Part shown: positions 1 to 8,125 of the stretch, one piece after another | How positions within the stretch are numbered: the stretch's first letter is position 1 | Layout: each line of letters starts with the position of its first letter | Assembly: GCA_027391075.1 (NCBI GenBank) | Contig: DAHYHI010000071.1 | Location: 186,001 to 250,000, forward strand | Length of the DNA stretch: 64,000 nucleotides | DNA from: JAJZAM01 sp027391075 | Lineage (GTDB): Bacteria; Actinomycetota; Acidimicrobiia; Acidimicrobiales; Palsa-688 | Direction: 5' to 3' | Program-made: the position numbers and the translations under genes | The notes under the pieces: generated by a model | The model's database searches: none | What the model saw: only the letters and a program-made list of their open reading frames with translations | What the model was told of the DNA's origin: nothing

Positions 1-1591
1 TCGCCTTGGCTATGGTCGGCTCCACCTCGTCGGGGTCTTCCACTCGGAAAGCAGCGCAGCCCATCGCCTCCGCCCACTTGACATAGTCCGGCAGGTCCGG
101 GGAGAGATAGACCTCGCTGTAGCGTTCTTCGTAGAACATTTCCTGCCACTGCCTGACCATTCCGAGGTAGGCGTTGTTCAAGATCGCCACTTTGACGGGG
201 ATGCGTTCACTTGAAGCGGTTACCAGTTCCTGGGCGGTCATCTGGAAGCAGCCGTCACCGTCGACAGCCCACACGGTGCGGTCCGGGCGGCCGACTTTCG
301 CTCCGATCGCTGCCGGCACGGAGAAGCCCATCGTGCCCAGACCGCCGGAGTTGACCCACGTGTAAGGCTCGTTGAACTTCCAGTACTGGCTTGCCCACAT
401 CTGGTGCTGGCCGACACCCGACACGAGTATCGTGCCCTCCGGAGCGGAGTCGCGCAGCACTTCCATCACCTGTTGGGGTTTGAGGGCGTCGCCAGCGACG
501 TAAGGGTCGTAGTGCAACGGGTAACGCTCCTGCCAGCCGGAGATCATCGCCCTCCACTCGGAGCGTTCAGGCTGGGGGGCGTCGCCGAGCGCTCTGACGA
601 TCTCGGTGATCACCTGGCGGCAGTCGCCGACGATCGGGACGTCGGGTTGGCGGATCTTGCCGAGCTCCGCAGGGTCGATATCGACGTGGATGACCTTGGC
701 GTAAGGAGCGAAAGCGTCCACTCTCCCGGTCACGCGGTCGTCGAAGCGGGCGCCGAGGGTGACGAGAAGGTCAGCCTGCTGCAAAGCTGTGATCGCCGTG
801 TAGTTACCGTGCATTCCGGGCATCCCGAGGCAAAGTTCGTGGTCGTCGGGGAAGGCTCCCCTCGCCATCAGCGTGGTAACGACCGGTATGCCGGCACGCT
901 CGGCCAGCTCGCGCAGCGCCTCAGCGGCCCTGGCTTTCAAGATGCCCCCACCGGCGTAGATCACCGGTCTCTGCGCCTCGCTTATCAGACGCGCCGCCTC
1001 CTTAATCATCCGCGGGTGGCCTTTGACCGTCGGCTTGTAGCCGGGCAGGGAGGCCGCTACATCCTCGTCGCTTGGCCAGTAGAAGTCGATCTCTGCCTGC
1101 AGTACGTCCTTGGGGACGTCCAAGAGGACCGGTCCGGGCCTTCCGGTGCTTGCCAGGTGGAAGGCCTGGCGAACGAGCATGGGCAGCTCTGCTGGGTCCA
1201 TCACGAGCTCGTTGTGCTTGGTCACCGACCGGGTTATGCCGACGGTGTCGCACTCTTGGAAGCCGTCCGTCCCGATGAACGAGCGGCTCACTTGGCCTGT
1301 TATGACCACCAGGGGCACCGAGTCCATGTAGGCGTCGCAAAGCGGGGTGACCATGTTCGTCGCAGCAGGACCGCTGGTGACCATGGCCACGCCGGGCCGG
1401 CCGGTCACGTGAGCGTAACCTTCTGCCATGTGACCCGCCCCTTGCTCGTGGCGGACGAGGATGTGGCGGATCGGCGAGTCGAGGATCGGGTCGTACGCCG
1501 GGAGGATCGCACCGCCCGGCAACCCGAAGATCACCTCGACCTTCTCCGCTTCCAGGCTCTTGACGAGCGCTTGCGCTCCGGTCATCTTCAT
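1..1591 (-). CDS. ilvB: Acetolactate synthase large subunit (3' end outside window)
   Basis: Makes acetolactate or acetohydroxybutyrate from pyruvate, the first common step of valine, leucine and isoleucine synthesis; needs ThDP, Mg and FAD. About 530 codons are visible and the C-terminus runs off the window edge. The N-terminus reads MKMTGAQALVKSLEAEKVEV, with the family FGLPGGAILPAYD stretch and the ThDP-activating Glu in VRHEQGAGHMAEGYA. Towards the edge the ThDP/Mg motif GDGCFQMTAQELVTA...NN is intact. The ATG at 1591 follows a GGAAGG purine tract about 12 nt upstream; an ATG 6 nt further in is an alternative. It lies downstream of a leader-peptide attenuator, so expression is probably set by branched-chain aminoacyl-tRNA supply. 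A small subunit (ilvN) is not visible and would be expected just outside. Confidence 0.97.
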   Translation of the reverse strand, partial: MKMTGAQALVKSLEAEKVEVIFGLPGGAILPAYDPILDSPIRHILVRHEQGAGHMAEGYAHVTGRPGVAMVTSGPAATNMVTPLCDAYMDSVPLVVITGQVSRSFIGTDGFQECDTVGITRSVTKHNELVMDPAELPMLVRQAFHLASTGRPGPVLLDVPKDVLQAEIDFYWPSDEDVAASLPGYKPTVKGHPRMIKEAARLISEAQRPVIYAGGGILKARAAEALRELAERAGIPVVTTLMARGAFPDDHELCLGMPGMHGNYTAITALQQADLLVTLGARFDDRVTGRVDAFAPYAKVIHVDIDPAELGKIRQPDVPIVGDCRQVITEIVRALGDAPQPERSEWRAMISGWQERYPLHYDPYVAGDALKPQQVMEVLRDSAPEGTILVSGVGQHQMWASQYWKFNEPYTWVNSGGLGTMGFSVPAAIGAKVGRPDRTVWAVDGDGCFQMTAQELVTASSERIPVKVAILNNAYLGMVRQWQEMFYEERYSEVYLSPDLPDYVKWAEAMGCAAFRVEDPDEVEPTIAKA

Positions 1592-1727
1592 CGCTTTTTG
1601 GCACTTCCTTCCGGTGTCATATGTCGGCTTGGTCGGCGAGTCCGGGCTGCAACGCCCGCACCTGCCCGCTACGGAATCGACGCCCGTCGCATCGTGGCTG
1701 GGATGCGAACAGGCTTCGGGCTACAAA

Positions 1728-1755
1728 GAAAACGACCTCCCGCAAGGGAGGTCGT
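1728..1755 (-). terminator. Intrinsic terminator (attenuator) before ilvB
   Basis: Read on the minus strand, a perfect 10-bp stem (ACGACCTCCC / GGGAGGTCGT, 1755-1746 with 1741-1732) with a TTGC loop is followed by a run ending CGTTTTCTTTG. It sits between the leader peptide and ilvB, so it fits an attenuator terminator and would also stop read-through from ilvD. The U-tract is interrupted by one C. Confidence 0.8.
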
Positions 1756-1757
1756 GG

Positions 1758-1789
1758 GACGCACGCGCTAACTTTTTCGCGCGTGCGTC
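1758..1789 (-). promoter_or_regulatory. Leader hairpin of the ilvB attenuator
   Basis: A perfect 11-bp inverted repeat (GACGCACGCGC at 1789-1779, GCGCGTGCGTC at 1768-1758) encloses a 10-nt A-rich loop. It begins inside the stop codon of the leader peptide. A ribosome stalled on the Val/Ile codons would cover its 5' arm, which is the usual arrangement in translational attenuation. I could not see by eye a convincing antiterminator pairing between its 3' arm and the terminator stem. Confidence 0.65.
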
Positions 1790-1826
1790 AGGTGATTACT
1801 ACTACGAGGGTCGAGGCGGAACTCAC
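1788..1826 (-). CDS. Branched-chain leader peptide, leaderless (12 aa)
   Basis: A 12-codon ORF, GTG start at 1826 and TGA ending at 1788, encodes MSSASTLVVVIT. Five consecutive codons, L-V-V-V-I, are those of the amino acids whose synthesis ilvB serves; that and the two following hairpins are the hallmark of an ilv leader peptide. A CATAAT hexamer lies exactly 6 nt before the GTG, so the transcript probably starts on the start codon (leaderless). It is too short to be found by normal gene calling. Whether it is translated is inferred. Confidence 0.75.
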   Translation of the reverse strand: MSSASTLVVVIT

Positions 1827-1832
1827 AAAACT

Positions 1833-1862
1833 ATTATGGCGCAACTAGAAGTGCTAGTGCAA
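1833..1862 (-). promoter_or_regulatory. Promoter of the ilvB leader
   Basis: On the minus strand TTGCAC (1862-1857), an 18-nt spacer and CATAAT (1838-1833) resemble sigma-70 -35 and -10 boxes. The -10 ends 6 nt before the leader peptide GTG. It lies just after the ilvD stop, so ilvB can be transcribed independently of ilvD. Confidence 0.6.
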
Positions 1863-1909
1863 ACAGCGCTTCGGCCTTCTCTCCTGGCCCCACGGCTACC
1901 CGCGTAGCA

Positions 1910-3592
1910 TCACGCCTCTGTGATCGCCCCGCGGTCGGCGCCTGCAGCCAGTCGGGCGTACTTGGCGAGTACCCCGGTCGTGTAGCGCGGCGGCGGGCAC
2001 GCCCAGGCTGCGCGCCGGCGCGACAGCTCGGTTTCATCTACCACGAGGTCGATGCGTCTGGAGGCGACGTCGACGACGATAGTGTCGCCGTCGGCAACGA
2101 GGGATATCGGTCCGCCGTCGACCGCCTCGGGTGCGACGTGACCGACGCAGAAGCCGTGGGTCCCGCCGCTGAAACGCCCGTCGGTGACTAAAGCGCAGTC
2201 GCCACCGCGGCCGGCCCCTTTCATAGCGCCGGTAACGGCAAGCATCTCGCGCATTCCCGGGCCGCCCTTAGGCCCTTCGTAGCGGATCACGAGGACGGTG
2301 CCGGGCTGGATGGAACCGGAGAGTATCGCCGCCATCGCCCGGTCCTCCCCGTCGAAGACTCTCGCCTTGCCCTCGAAGTGGTCGTGGTCTATTCCCGCCA
2401 CTTTCACCACCGCCCCCTTAGGAGCCAACGACCCGGAAAGCACCGCTATGCCACCTTCTGCGTGTATAGGCTCTGAGATCCGGTGCACCACAGTACCGTC
2501 GGGAGCCGGCGGGGACATCGCCTCCAGGTTCTCCGCTACGGTCTTACCGGTGACGGTGATGCAGTCGCCGTGCAGCAGGCCAGCGCTGAGGAGTTCCGCC
2601 ATCACGACGGGTACGCCGCCGATACGGTCGATGTCGTACATGTGGAACCTGCCGTGAGGCTTCGTGTCCGCGATGTGGGGAACTCTACGACCGACTCGGT
2701 TGAAGTCGTCAAGGACAAGTTCGACTTTCGCTTCGGCGGCAATCGCCAGAAGGTGCAACACAGCGTTGGTGGACCCGCCCAGGGCCATCGTGACAGCGAT
2801 GGCGTTCTCGAACGCCTCCTTGGTCATGATCCGCCTGGGGGTGATGCCCGCTTCGAGCAGGCGAACCACCGCCCGTCCCGACTCGACTGCGAGACCGTCC
2901 CGACGAGGGTCTACGGCAGCTGGGGACGCCGAGCCGGGCAGGGCCATTCCGAGAGCCTCGGATATCGACGCCATCGTGTTGGCGGTGAACATTCCGGCGC
3001 AGCTTCCGATCGTCGGGCAAGCGGCGCGTTCGATGTAGGAGAGCTCCTCGTCGCTCAGAGCGCCAGTGGCCCGCGCTCCGACCGCCTCGAATACGCTGGT
3101 GATGTCTAGAGCTTCACCGGCCCTGCCCCGCCCTGGCAGGATGCTCCCCCCGTAAAGGAACACAGTCGGCAGGTCGAGCCGGGCTGCGGCCATGAGCATC
3201 CCCGGCAGCGACTTGTCACAGCCCGCGAAGGTGACCATGGCGTCGAAGCGCTCGGCGTGCATGACCGTCTCGATCGAGTCGGCGATCACCTCACGGCTCA
3301 CGAGGGAGGCGCGCATACCTTCGTGTCCCATGGAGATACCGTCTGAGACGGCTATGGTCACGAACTCGATGGGGAACCCTCCCGCTTCGCGAACTCCTTC
3401 CTTGGCGTGCTTAGCGAGACGGTCGAGCGGCATGTTGCACGGCGTCACCTCGTTCCACGACGAGGCTACCCCTACCTGGGGTTTGTCCCAGTCACCGTCG
3501 GTCATGCCGATCGAACGGAGCATCGCACGGGCAGGGGCCTTCTCGAATCCGTCGGTTACGTCACGGCTGCGGGGTTTCATGTCGTTGGCCAT
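1910..3592 (-). CDS. ilvD: Dihydroxy-acid dehydratase
   Basis: Dehydrates 2,3-dihydroxy-3-methylbutanoate (and the methylpentanoate analogue) to 2-keto acids, the third step of branched-chain amino acid synthesis; a cytosolic Fe-S enzyme of the IlvD/Edd family. At 560 aa it has the usual length. The N-terminal cluster region GVASSWNEVTPCNMPL, the motif TFAGCDKSLPGML, PTIGSCAGMFTANTM and the C-terminal TDGRFSGGTHGFCVGH stretch are all present, including the three Cys expected to bind the cluster. The ATG at 3592 follows TAAGTT-N6, so the mRNA is probably leaderless; M5 is an alternative start. It is divergent from the P450 gene across only 26 nt and upstream of the ilvB attenuator. Confidence 0.97.
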   Translation of the reverse strand: MANDMKPRSRDVTDGFEKAPARAMLRSIGMTDGDWDKPQVGVASSWNEVTPCNMPLDRLAKHAKEGVREAGGFPIEFVTIAVSDGISMGHEGMRASLVSREVIADSIETVMHAERFDAMVTFAGCDKSLPGMLMAAARLDLPTVFLYGGSILPGRGRAGEALDITSVFEAVGARATGALSDEELSYIERAACPTIGSCAGMFTANTMASISEALGMALPGSASPAAVDPRRDGLAVESGRAVVRLLEAGITPRRIMTKEAFENAIAVTMALGGSTNAVLHLLAIAAEAKVELVLDDFNRVGRRVPHIADTKPHGRFHMYDIDRIGGVPVVMAELLSAGLLHGDCITVTGKTVAENLEAMSPPAPDGTVVHRISEPIHAEGGIAVLSGSLAPKGAVVKVAGIDHDHFEGKARVFDGEDRAMAAILSGSIQPGTVLVIRYEGPKGGPGMREMLAVTGAMKGAGRGGDCALVTDGRFSGGTHGFCVGHVAPEAVDGGPISLVADGDTIVVDVASRRIDLVVDETELSRRRAAWACPPPRYTTGVLAKYARLAAGADRGAITEA

Positions 3593-3604
3593 GCCGACAA
3601 CTTA
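3593..3604 (-). promoter_or_regulatory. Leaderless-type -10 element of ilvD
   Basis: TAAGTT at 3604-3599 followed by 6 nt and the ilvD ATG. It fits the TANNNT-N6-start pattern seen at other genes in this window. The 26-bp divergent gap with the P450 gene means both promoters overlap. Confidence 0.5.
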
Positions 3605-3618
3605 GATCGTTTCCAGAC

Positions 3619-4866
3619 GTGCAACCCACGAAGATCACCCTGAAACCTCCTGGCCAGGGGAACCTCTCGACACTGCTCGCCGACGTCGCTAGGCCAGACC
3701 CGCAGCTGCTCTACAGCGATCTGGCCGCCCGCGGCTGGGAGATGGTCGGGGAAGGCGTCGCTTTGTGCACCTCGAAAGAGCTCAGCGAGCTGGTGCTGCG
3801 CTCCCCCCGTGACTTCTCATCCGCCGCGCCCCTCCACCTGGGCAACGTGAGGCCTCTCCTGCCCCTCAACGTGGACCCGCCGGCGCACTCCAAGTACCGC
3901 AAAACCTTGGAGCCGATCTTCTCAGCGCGTAGGGTAGCCGCGTTCGAGCCCAGGATCGTCTCGCGCTTCGAAGGTGTCGTCGACGCGCTTGTTAGCACCG
4001 GCGAGTGCGACTTCACTGAGGATGTCGCGGAGGTTTACCCGTCCGCTGTGTTCGCCGACCTTCTCGGCTTGGCGGACTCGGACCTGACGACTTTGATGGC
4101 GATCCGCGACGGCATCTTGCACCCGGCGAGACTCGACGCCTCGGCGGCCACCGACATGACGAAGCTCCGAGAGGTGCAGGACCGCTCCGCGTCACAGCTC
4201 TACGACTATTTCGCCGGCCTGCTCGAAGGGCGCAGGGGTGGGTTCCTGCGGAACGGGGACGTCATCTCCCACCTTGCCGGCTGGCAGGTCCAAGGAGAGC
4301 GGCTCAGCGACGAGGAGATCCTAGACACAGCTTTCACTTTGGTGATCGCAGGGCTCGACACAGTCTCCGATTCTCTCACCTGCGTGTTCGCCTACCTTGC
4401 CACCCACCCTGAGCAACGGGATCGCATCGTCGGCGACCCAGGTCTGATCCCCGCTGCAGTCGACGAGTTGCTGAGATGGGAGTCACCGGTGCCTACAGCC
4501 TCCCCTAGGCTCGCAGTCCGCGACTTGACGCTGCCTGGCGGCATCCCCGTCAGCGCGGGAACTGTCGTGCTGGTAAGCCTCGCCGCCGCGAACGTCGACC
4601 GGGCGGCCTGCCCGGACGCTTTGGAGGTCCGCCTCGACCGCAGGCCGAACCGCCACGTCGCCTTCGGGGCCGGAGCCCACCGTTGCATCGGGAGCCACCT
4701 CGCCCGCCTCGAGGTCGCGGTGGCGGTCCGCGAATGGCACCGGCAGATACCAGTCTGGCAGCTCGCCCGAGGCTACGAGCGGCTCTCCTACAGCGCCGGC
4801 CTGCGCAGGGTAGACCACCTCCGACTGAGCTGGGATACCAAGGTTGCAGACGCCTGCCCCACTTGA
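3619..4866 (+). CDS. Cytochrome P450
   Basis: A soluble bacterial class I P450 of 415 aa, a heme-thiolate monooxygenase that would need ferredoxin and ferredoxin reductase partners; none are encoded next to it. Visible motifs are the I-helix oxygen-activating AGLDT (near residue 244), the K-helix ELLR (E283-R286) and the heme loop FGAGAHRCIG with ligand Cys356. The GTG start at 3619 gives a normal-length N-terminus without a membrane anchor. Followed by two MaoC dehydratases after a 66-nt gap carrying palindromes, so shared control is possible. The substrate cannot be read from the sequence; a lipid or steroid-like substrate would suit the neighbours but is a guess. Confidence 0.93.
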   Translation: MQPTKITLKPPGQGNLSTLLADVARPDPQLLYSDLAARGWEMVGEGVALCTSKELSELVLRSPRDFSSAAPLHLGNVRPLLPLNVDPPAHSKYRKTLEPIFSARRVAAFEPRIVSRFEGVVDALVSTGECDFTEDVAEVYPSAVFADLLGLADSDLTTLMAIRDGILHPARLDASAATDMTKLREVQDRSASQLYDYFAGLLEGRRGGFLRNGDVISHLAGWQVQGERLSDEEILDTAFTLVIAGLDTVSDSLTCVFAYLATHPEQRDRIVGDPGLIPAAVDELLRWESPVPTASPRLAVRDLTLPGGIPVSAGTVVLVSLAAANVDRAACPDALEVRLDRRPNRHVAFGAGAHRCIGSHLARLEVAVAVREWHRQIPVWQLARGYERLSYSAGLRRVDHLRLSWDTKVADACPT

Positions 4867-4899
4867 CCTAACCTAGGTCGACGAGCGGGAACTTCCCGC
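4865..4899 (+). promoter_or_regulatory. Two palindromes between the P450 gene and the MaoC pair
   Basis: GACCTA-ACC-TAGGTC (4865-4879) overlaps the P450 stop, and GCGGGAA-C-TTCCCGC (4885-4899) follows 5 nt later. Both are perfect dyads upstream of the 4933 gene. They could be regulator operators, or the second could be a short hairpin at the end of the P450 transcript; it lacks a T-run. Confidence 0.4.
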
Positions 4900-4932
4900 C
4901 GATACTGCGAAGACGATCTTGGGGGAGGCCGG

Positions 4933-5496
4933 ATGGCTGTTGACGAGTTCCCAGTGGAGAAAGGCGCGATCCTCATGTTCGCCCGGGCTGTAGGGGACAC
5001 GAACCCCATCTACTACGACGAGAGCTACGCACAAGGCACTGAGGTCGGTTCTGTCATCGCCCCGCCGACGTTCGTTCAGTCTTCGGCTCAGTTCGACCCT
5101 GATTACCCTCTGCGACCGAAGCCCGGCCAGAAGTGGTTCGGCTCCGGTCGCACCCCGAGCGGTCTCAGCGACGCTCCGGCCGCGCCCGACAGCCCTTCAC
5201 AGTCCGCCGCGGGCAACCAGCCTTCCGACGCCGGCGACGCTTCGGGGTCCGCCAGGAGCATGGGCACTTCCCTGCACGCAGAGCAGGAGTTCACCTATCA
5301 CCGCCCCATCCGCCCCGGCGACGTGCTCAGCGCCACGGTAAGCGCTGGTAAGCGCTGGGACAAGCAGGGCCGCTCCGGCCGGCTGGAGTTCGCGGAGACG
5401 ATCACCGAGTACCGAGACCAGAACGGGCATCTCGTCGTCACCGCTCGTGGTGTCGGGGTCCGCACCGCCGGCCCGGTCACGAAAGGATCGAACTAA
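4933..5496 (+). CDS. MaoC-like dehydratase, HadA-type subunit
   Basis: Hot-dog fold protein of 187 aa resembling the HadA half of a (3R)-hydroxyacyl-ACP dehydratase, which dehydrates beta-hydroxyacyl chains in fatty-acid elongation. The N-terminal region (KGAILMFARAVGDTNPIYYDE, then IAPPTFV) is the N-MaoC type that normally lacks the full catalytic pair and acts with a HadB partner. The second half (LHAEQEFTYHRPIRPGDVL) is typical. Residues about 72-113 are a Pro/Ser/Ala-rich low-complexity insert not usual in the family. The ATG follows a strong GGGGGAGG ribosome site. Its TAATG overlap with the next gene implies a translated pair. Confidence 0.85.
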   Translation: MAVDEFPVEKGAILMFARAVGDTNPIYYDESYAQGTEVGSVIAPPTFVQSSAQFDPDYPLRPKPGQKWFGSGRTPSGLSDAPAAPDSPSQSAAGNQPSDAGDASGSARSMGTSLHAEQEFTYHRPIRPGDVLSATVSAGKRWDKQGRSGRLEFAETITEYRDQNGHLVVTARGVGVRTAGPVTKGSN

Positions 5497-5918
5497 TGCC
5501 TCTCAAGATGTCAGAGATTAGCGTAGGGGACTCCAGGCAGGAGACGCTCGTCGAGGACCTGACGAGGACCCAGATTGTCCAGTATGCGGGCGCGTCCGGG
5601 GACTACAACCCCCTGCACACTGACGAGGTGTTCGCCACGCAAGTCGCGGGATACCCGAGTGTGTTCGCACACGGGATGCTCACCATGGGGATCACCGCAA
5701 AGCTGCTAACCGACTGGGTGGGCGACGGACGGCTGCTCAGGTACGGTGCCCGTTTCGTCAAGCAGGTCTGGCCGGGTGACACCCTCAGCGCCCGAGCCGA
5801 GGTGACGGCCCTGCGCGACACCGACGAAGGGCCAGTAGCCGACTTTAAGGTCGAGACCACCAACCAGCACGGCGACGTGGTACTAGCCGGCAGCGCTTCG
5901 GCGCGCGTCGACCGCTAG
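5496..5918 (+). CDS. MaoC-like dehydratase, HadB-type subunit
   Basis: A 140-aa single hot-dog domain carrying the R-hydratase signature: YAGASGDYNPLHTDE with the catalytic Asp and His, then FAHGMLTMG. It should supply the active site to the HadA-like partner and dehydrate 3-hydroxyacyl-ACP or -CoA. Its start codon shares one base with the preceding stop (TAATG), a strong sign of translational coupling. In mycobacteria a HadAB pair acts in long-chain fatty acid elongation; the same role here is inference. Confidence 0.88.
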   Translation: MPLKMSEISVGDSRQETLVEDLTRTQIVQYAGASGDYNPLHTDEVFATQVAGYPSVFAHGMLTMGITAKLLTDWVGDGRLLRYGARFVKQVWPGDTLSARAEVTALRDTDEGPVADFKVETTNQHGDVVLAGSASARVDR

Positions 5919-5930
5919 GCGGCCTAAGCG

Positions 5931-5960
5931 CCGTTCAGCCCGAGGCCCGTTCAGCCCGAG
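5931..5960. repeat. Short direct repeat
   Basis: CCGTTCAGCCCGAG occurs at 5931-5944 and again at 5947-5960, in the gap between convergent genes and the last codons of the lipoprotein gene. It looks like a local duplication and has no obvious function. Confidence 0.6.
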
Positions 5961-6634
5961 TCGAATCGGACCCCGAGCACAGCCTCGGCGCTAACCCAGT
6001 CCGATGCGATAGCCTCCTGCGCCGCTTGTAGAGTGACCCGTCCGGCGCAAACGGCCGCGTGGAGGTCGTCTTCCACCTGGTCTTTGGTGTTGTGGATGTA
6101 GCGGCTGCTGACACCGACGTCTGCTTCGGGCCAAAGGTTGTAGGTCGAGCTAGAACCACCCAACTCCAGGGGTATCAGATGGTCGAACTCGTATGGTGCG
6201 GCAGAACGCCCGTCGTAGAATCCGTATGCCCTCATCGCCTGGTACTTGGCCGGCTCGCTGATCGTCTCGGGTGGCCTGACACTTGACGTGAACCCTCCAG
6301 GCCTGCATATCGTCTGGTCGATGTCGGACTGGGTCACCTCGGGGTCGATCGCCCCGGGAGTGCACTCAGGATCCGGGAGAGGCTGCCTCAGGCCTTGGAA
6401 CGTCGCCCATCGCACGTCGCACGACTCCCCGGTGAAAGCCGGCCCCAACAGACCAGCCGACGTCCAGCCCAACGGATACCCTCCGGCTGACACCCTGACC
6501 GTCGACTCTGGCGCAGCCGGCGGGCCGGACGATCCTTGATCCCCCCGGACGCACCCGCCGAGCCCGAAGAGTACCACGATCGCCGCGGCACCCGAAACGG
6601 CACTGCGGCCGCGCCGATCGTGTGATTGGCTCAC
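5951..6634 (-). CDS. Putative secreted lipoprotein with HNH-like motif
   Basis: A 227-aa protein that starts with a charged n-region, a hydrophobic stretch and a lipobox LGGC (Cys28), so it is probably an exported lipoprotein. The C-terminal half has EFDHLIPLELGG (residues 149-160) followed by NLWPE, which resembles HNH/His-Me-finger nuclease cores found in secreted bacterial proteins. Four other Cys (in ESCDV, PECTP, TICRP, AVCAG) could form disulfides outside the cell. A nuclease function is inference only. It lies 12 nt downstream of gatB and is probably the last gene of that operon, without an obvious functional link. Confidence 0.75.
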   Translation of the reverse strand: MSQSHDRRGRSAVSGAAAIVVLFGLGGCVRGDQGSSGPPAAPESTVRVSAGGYPLGWTSAGLLGPAFTGESCDVRWATFQGLRQPLPDPECTPGAIDPEVTQSDIDQTICRPGGFTSSVRPPETISEPAKYQAMRAYGFYDGRSAAPYEFDHLIPLELGGSSSTYNLWPEADVGVSSRYIHNTKDQVEDDLHAAVCAGRVTLQAAQEAIASDWVSAEAVLGVRFDSG

Positions 6635-6646
6635 ACCCAGGTCGCC

Positions 6647-8125
6647 TCAACGCCTGGAACGCAGCAGGGCCGACGCAGACTTGAGGTCGGCCTTTCCCTG
6701 AGTTGCCTGCTTTATATGACCGATGAAGAACCCTGCGAGCTTGTCCTCACCTTCGCTGTATCGCGCCCATTCCTCTGGGTGGGCTGCTATCACATCCTCG
6801 ACGATAGCTTCGAGGCCGCCGGATTCCATAGCCTCGAAGCCGAGGCCCTCCGCGATGACTTCGGGGTCCCCTCCGGCTTCGAGCATCGACTTGAGGACAG
6901 TTCGAGCCTGGGCCGAGGTCAGCTGACCCGACGACTCCATACGGACCAGCTTCGCGAAGAAACTCCGCTCGAGGTTCGCAGCCCCGGCGAGGTCGGAGGC
7001 GACCTCGTTTGCAGCGCGTTTGACAGCGATAGCGGCAACCGCCTGCGAGGCGCCCCCCGCCGACTTGGTGTCAGCCTTTTGGGCACCGACCGCCTCCACG
7101 AGATCGTCGAGGCCTAGTCGCACGACTGTCACGACCGCCTCGGAGCCGGCCGGAAGACCGCTCATCTCGGCGATGCGCTCACGCCGTTCGGATGGCATCG
7201 GGGGAAGGCTCGCCTTTATGGAAGCGACCCACTCCTCGGGCGGGTCTACAGGAACGAGGTCGGGCTCGGGGAAATACCTGTAGTCGTATGCTTCTTCCTT
7301 GGAGCGCATAGAAGCGGTCCGTCCGGCCCCTTCGTCCCAGTGCCGGGTCTCCTGGGAGACGACGCCACCGGACTCGATCAGCTGAATCTGACGGGAGACT
7401 TCGTAGTCGACAGCCCGGCCGAGCGAGCGCAGCGAGTTCATGTTCTTGATCTCGCAGCGAGTTCCGAACGCTTCTGCGCCCTCCGGCCGCACCGACACGT
7501 TCGCATCGACCCTGAGGGAACCCTCCTCCATCTTTCCGTCCGAAGCACCGGTAGCTACCAGGATCGCCCGGAGCTCGTCGACGTAAGCGCGCGCCTCGTC
7601 AGCGCTTCTCATATCGGGTGCGCTGACGATCTCGACCAGCGGCACTCCGGCCCGGTTGTAGTCCACCAGCGAGCGTGTCGCCTCGTGGATCCGCCCGCCG
7701 CCACCCACGTGCGTCGTCTTGCCAGTGTCTTCTTCTAGGTGGGCTCTGACTATCCCGATGCGCCGGCCGCCGGGCAGCGTCAACCACCCTCCAGCGTTGA
7801 TGGGAACGTCGTACTGGCTTATCTGATAGTCCTTGGGCATGTCCGGGTAGAAGTAGTTCTTCCGGTGGAACATCGAGGCTTGCACGGTGGAGTGCAGGGC
7901 TGCTCCGATACGGATCGCGTATTCGACGGCCGCCCGGTTTAGTACCGGAAGAGACCCGGGCAGGCCGAGACAAACCGGGCAGACATTAGTGTTCGGCTCC
8001 TCTCCGAAGCTGTTTCGACACCCGCAGAAAAGCTTGGTCTGCGTGCGAAGCTCGCAGTGCACTTCCAAGCCGATGACGGTCTCCCACCCGCTGGAAGGCG
8101 CAGGAACGACGGGTTCAGGGCTCAC
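6647..8125 (-). CDS. gatB: Asp/Glu-tRNA(Asn/Gln) amidotransferase subunit B
   Basis: GatB of the GatCAB complex, which converts Glu-tRNA(Gln) and/or Asp-tRNA(Asn) to the amidated forms using glutamine-derived ammonia and ATP. The 492-aa length is standard. The N-terminal WETVIGLEVHCEL signature, the zinc-site region CGC...VCPVCLGLPGSLPV, YFYPDMPKDYQISQYD and the C-terminal helical/YqeY tail domain are present. Start overlaps the gatA stop by 4 nt. Presence of GatCAB suggests that the organism lacks GlnRS, AsnRS or both. Confidence 0.97.
   Translation of the reverse strand: MSPEPVVPAPSSGWETVIGLEVHCELRTQTKLFCGCRNSFGEEPNTNVCPVCLGLPGSLPVLNRAAVEYAIRIGAALHSTVQASMFHRKNYFYPDMPKDYQISQYDVPINAGGWLTLPGGRRIGIVRAHLEEDTGKTTHVGGGGRIHEATRSLVDYNRAGVPLVEIVSAPDMRSADEARAYVDELRAILVATGASDGKMEEGSLRVDANVSVRPEGAEAFGTRCEIKNMNSLRSLGRAVDYEVSRQIQLIESGGVVSQETRHWDEGAGRTASMRSKEEAYDYRYFPEPDLVPVDPPEEWVASIKASLPPMPSERRERIAEMSGLPAGSEAVVTVVRLGLDDLVEAVGAQKADTKSAGGASQAVAAIAVKRAANEVASDLAGAANLERSFFAKLVRMESSGQLTSAQARTVLKSMLEAGGDPEVIAEGLGFEAMESGGLEAIVEDVIAAHPEEWARYSEGEDKLAGFFIGHIKQATQGKADLKSASALLRSRR

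Noticed and set aside
404..1771. Long plus-strand open frame opposite ilvB
   Set aside because: It is the antisense shadow of a clear acetolactate synthase gene; the translation has no recognisable domain and is Arg/His-rich as expected for high-GC antisense frames.
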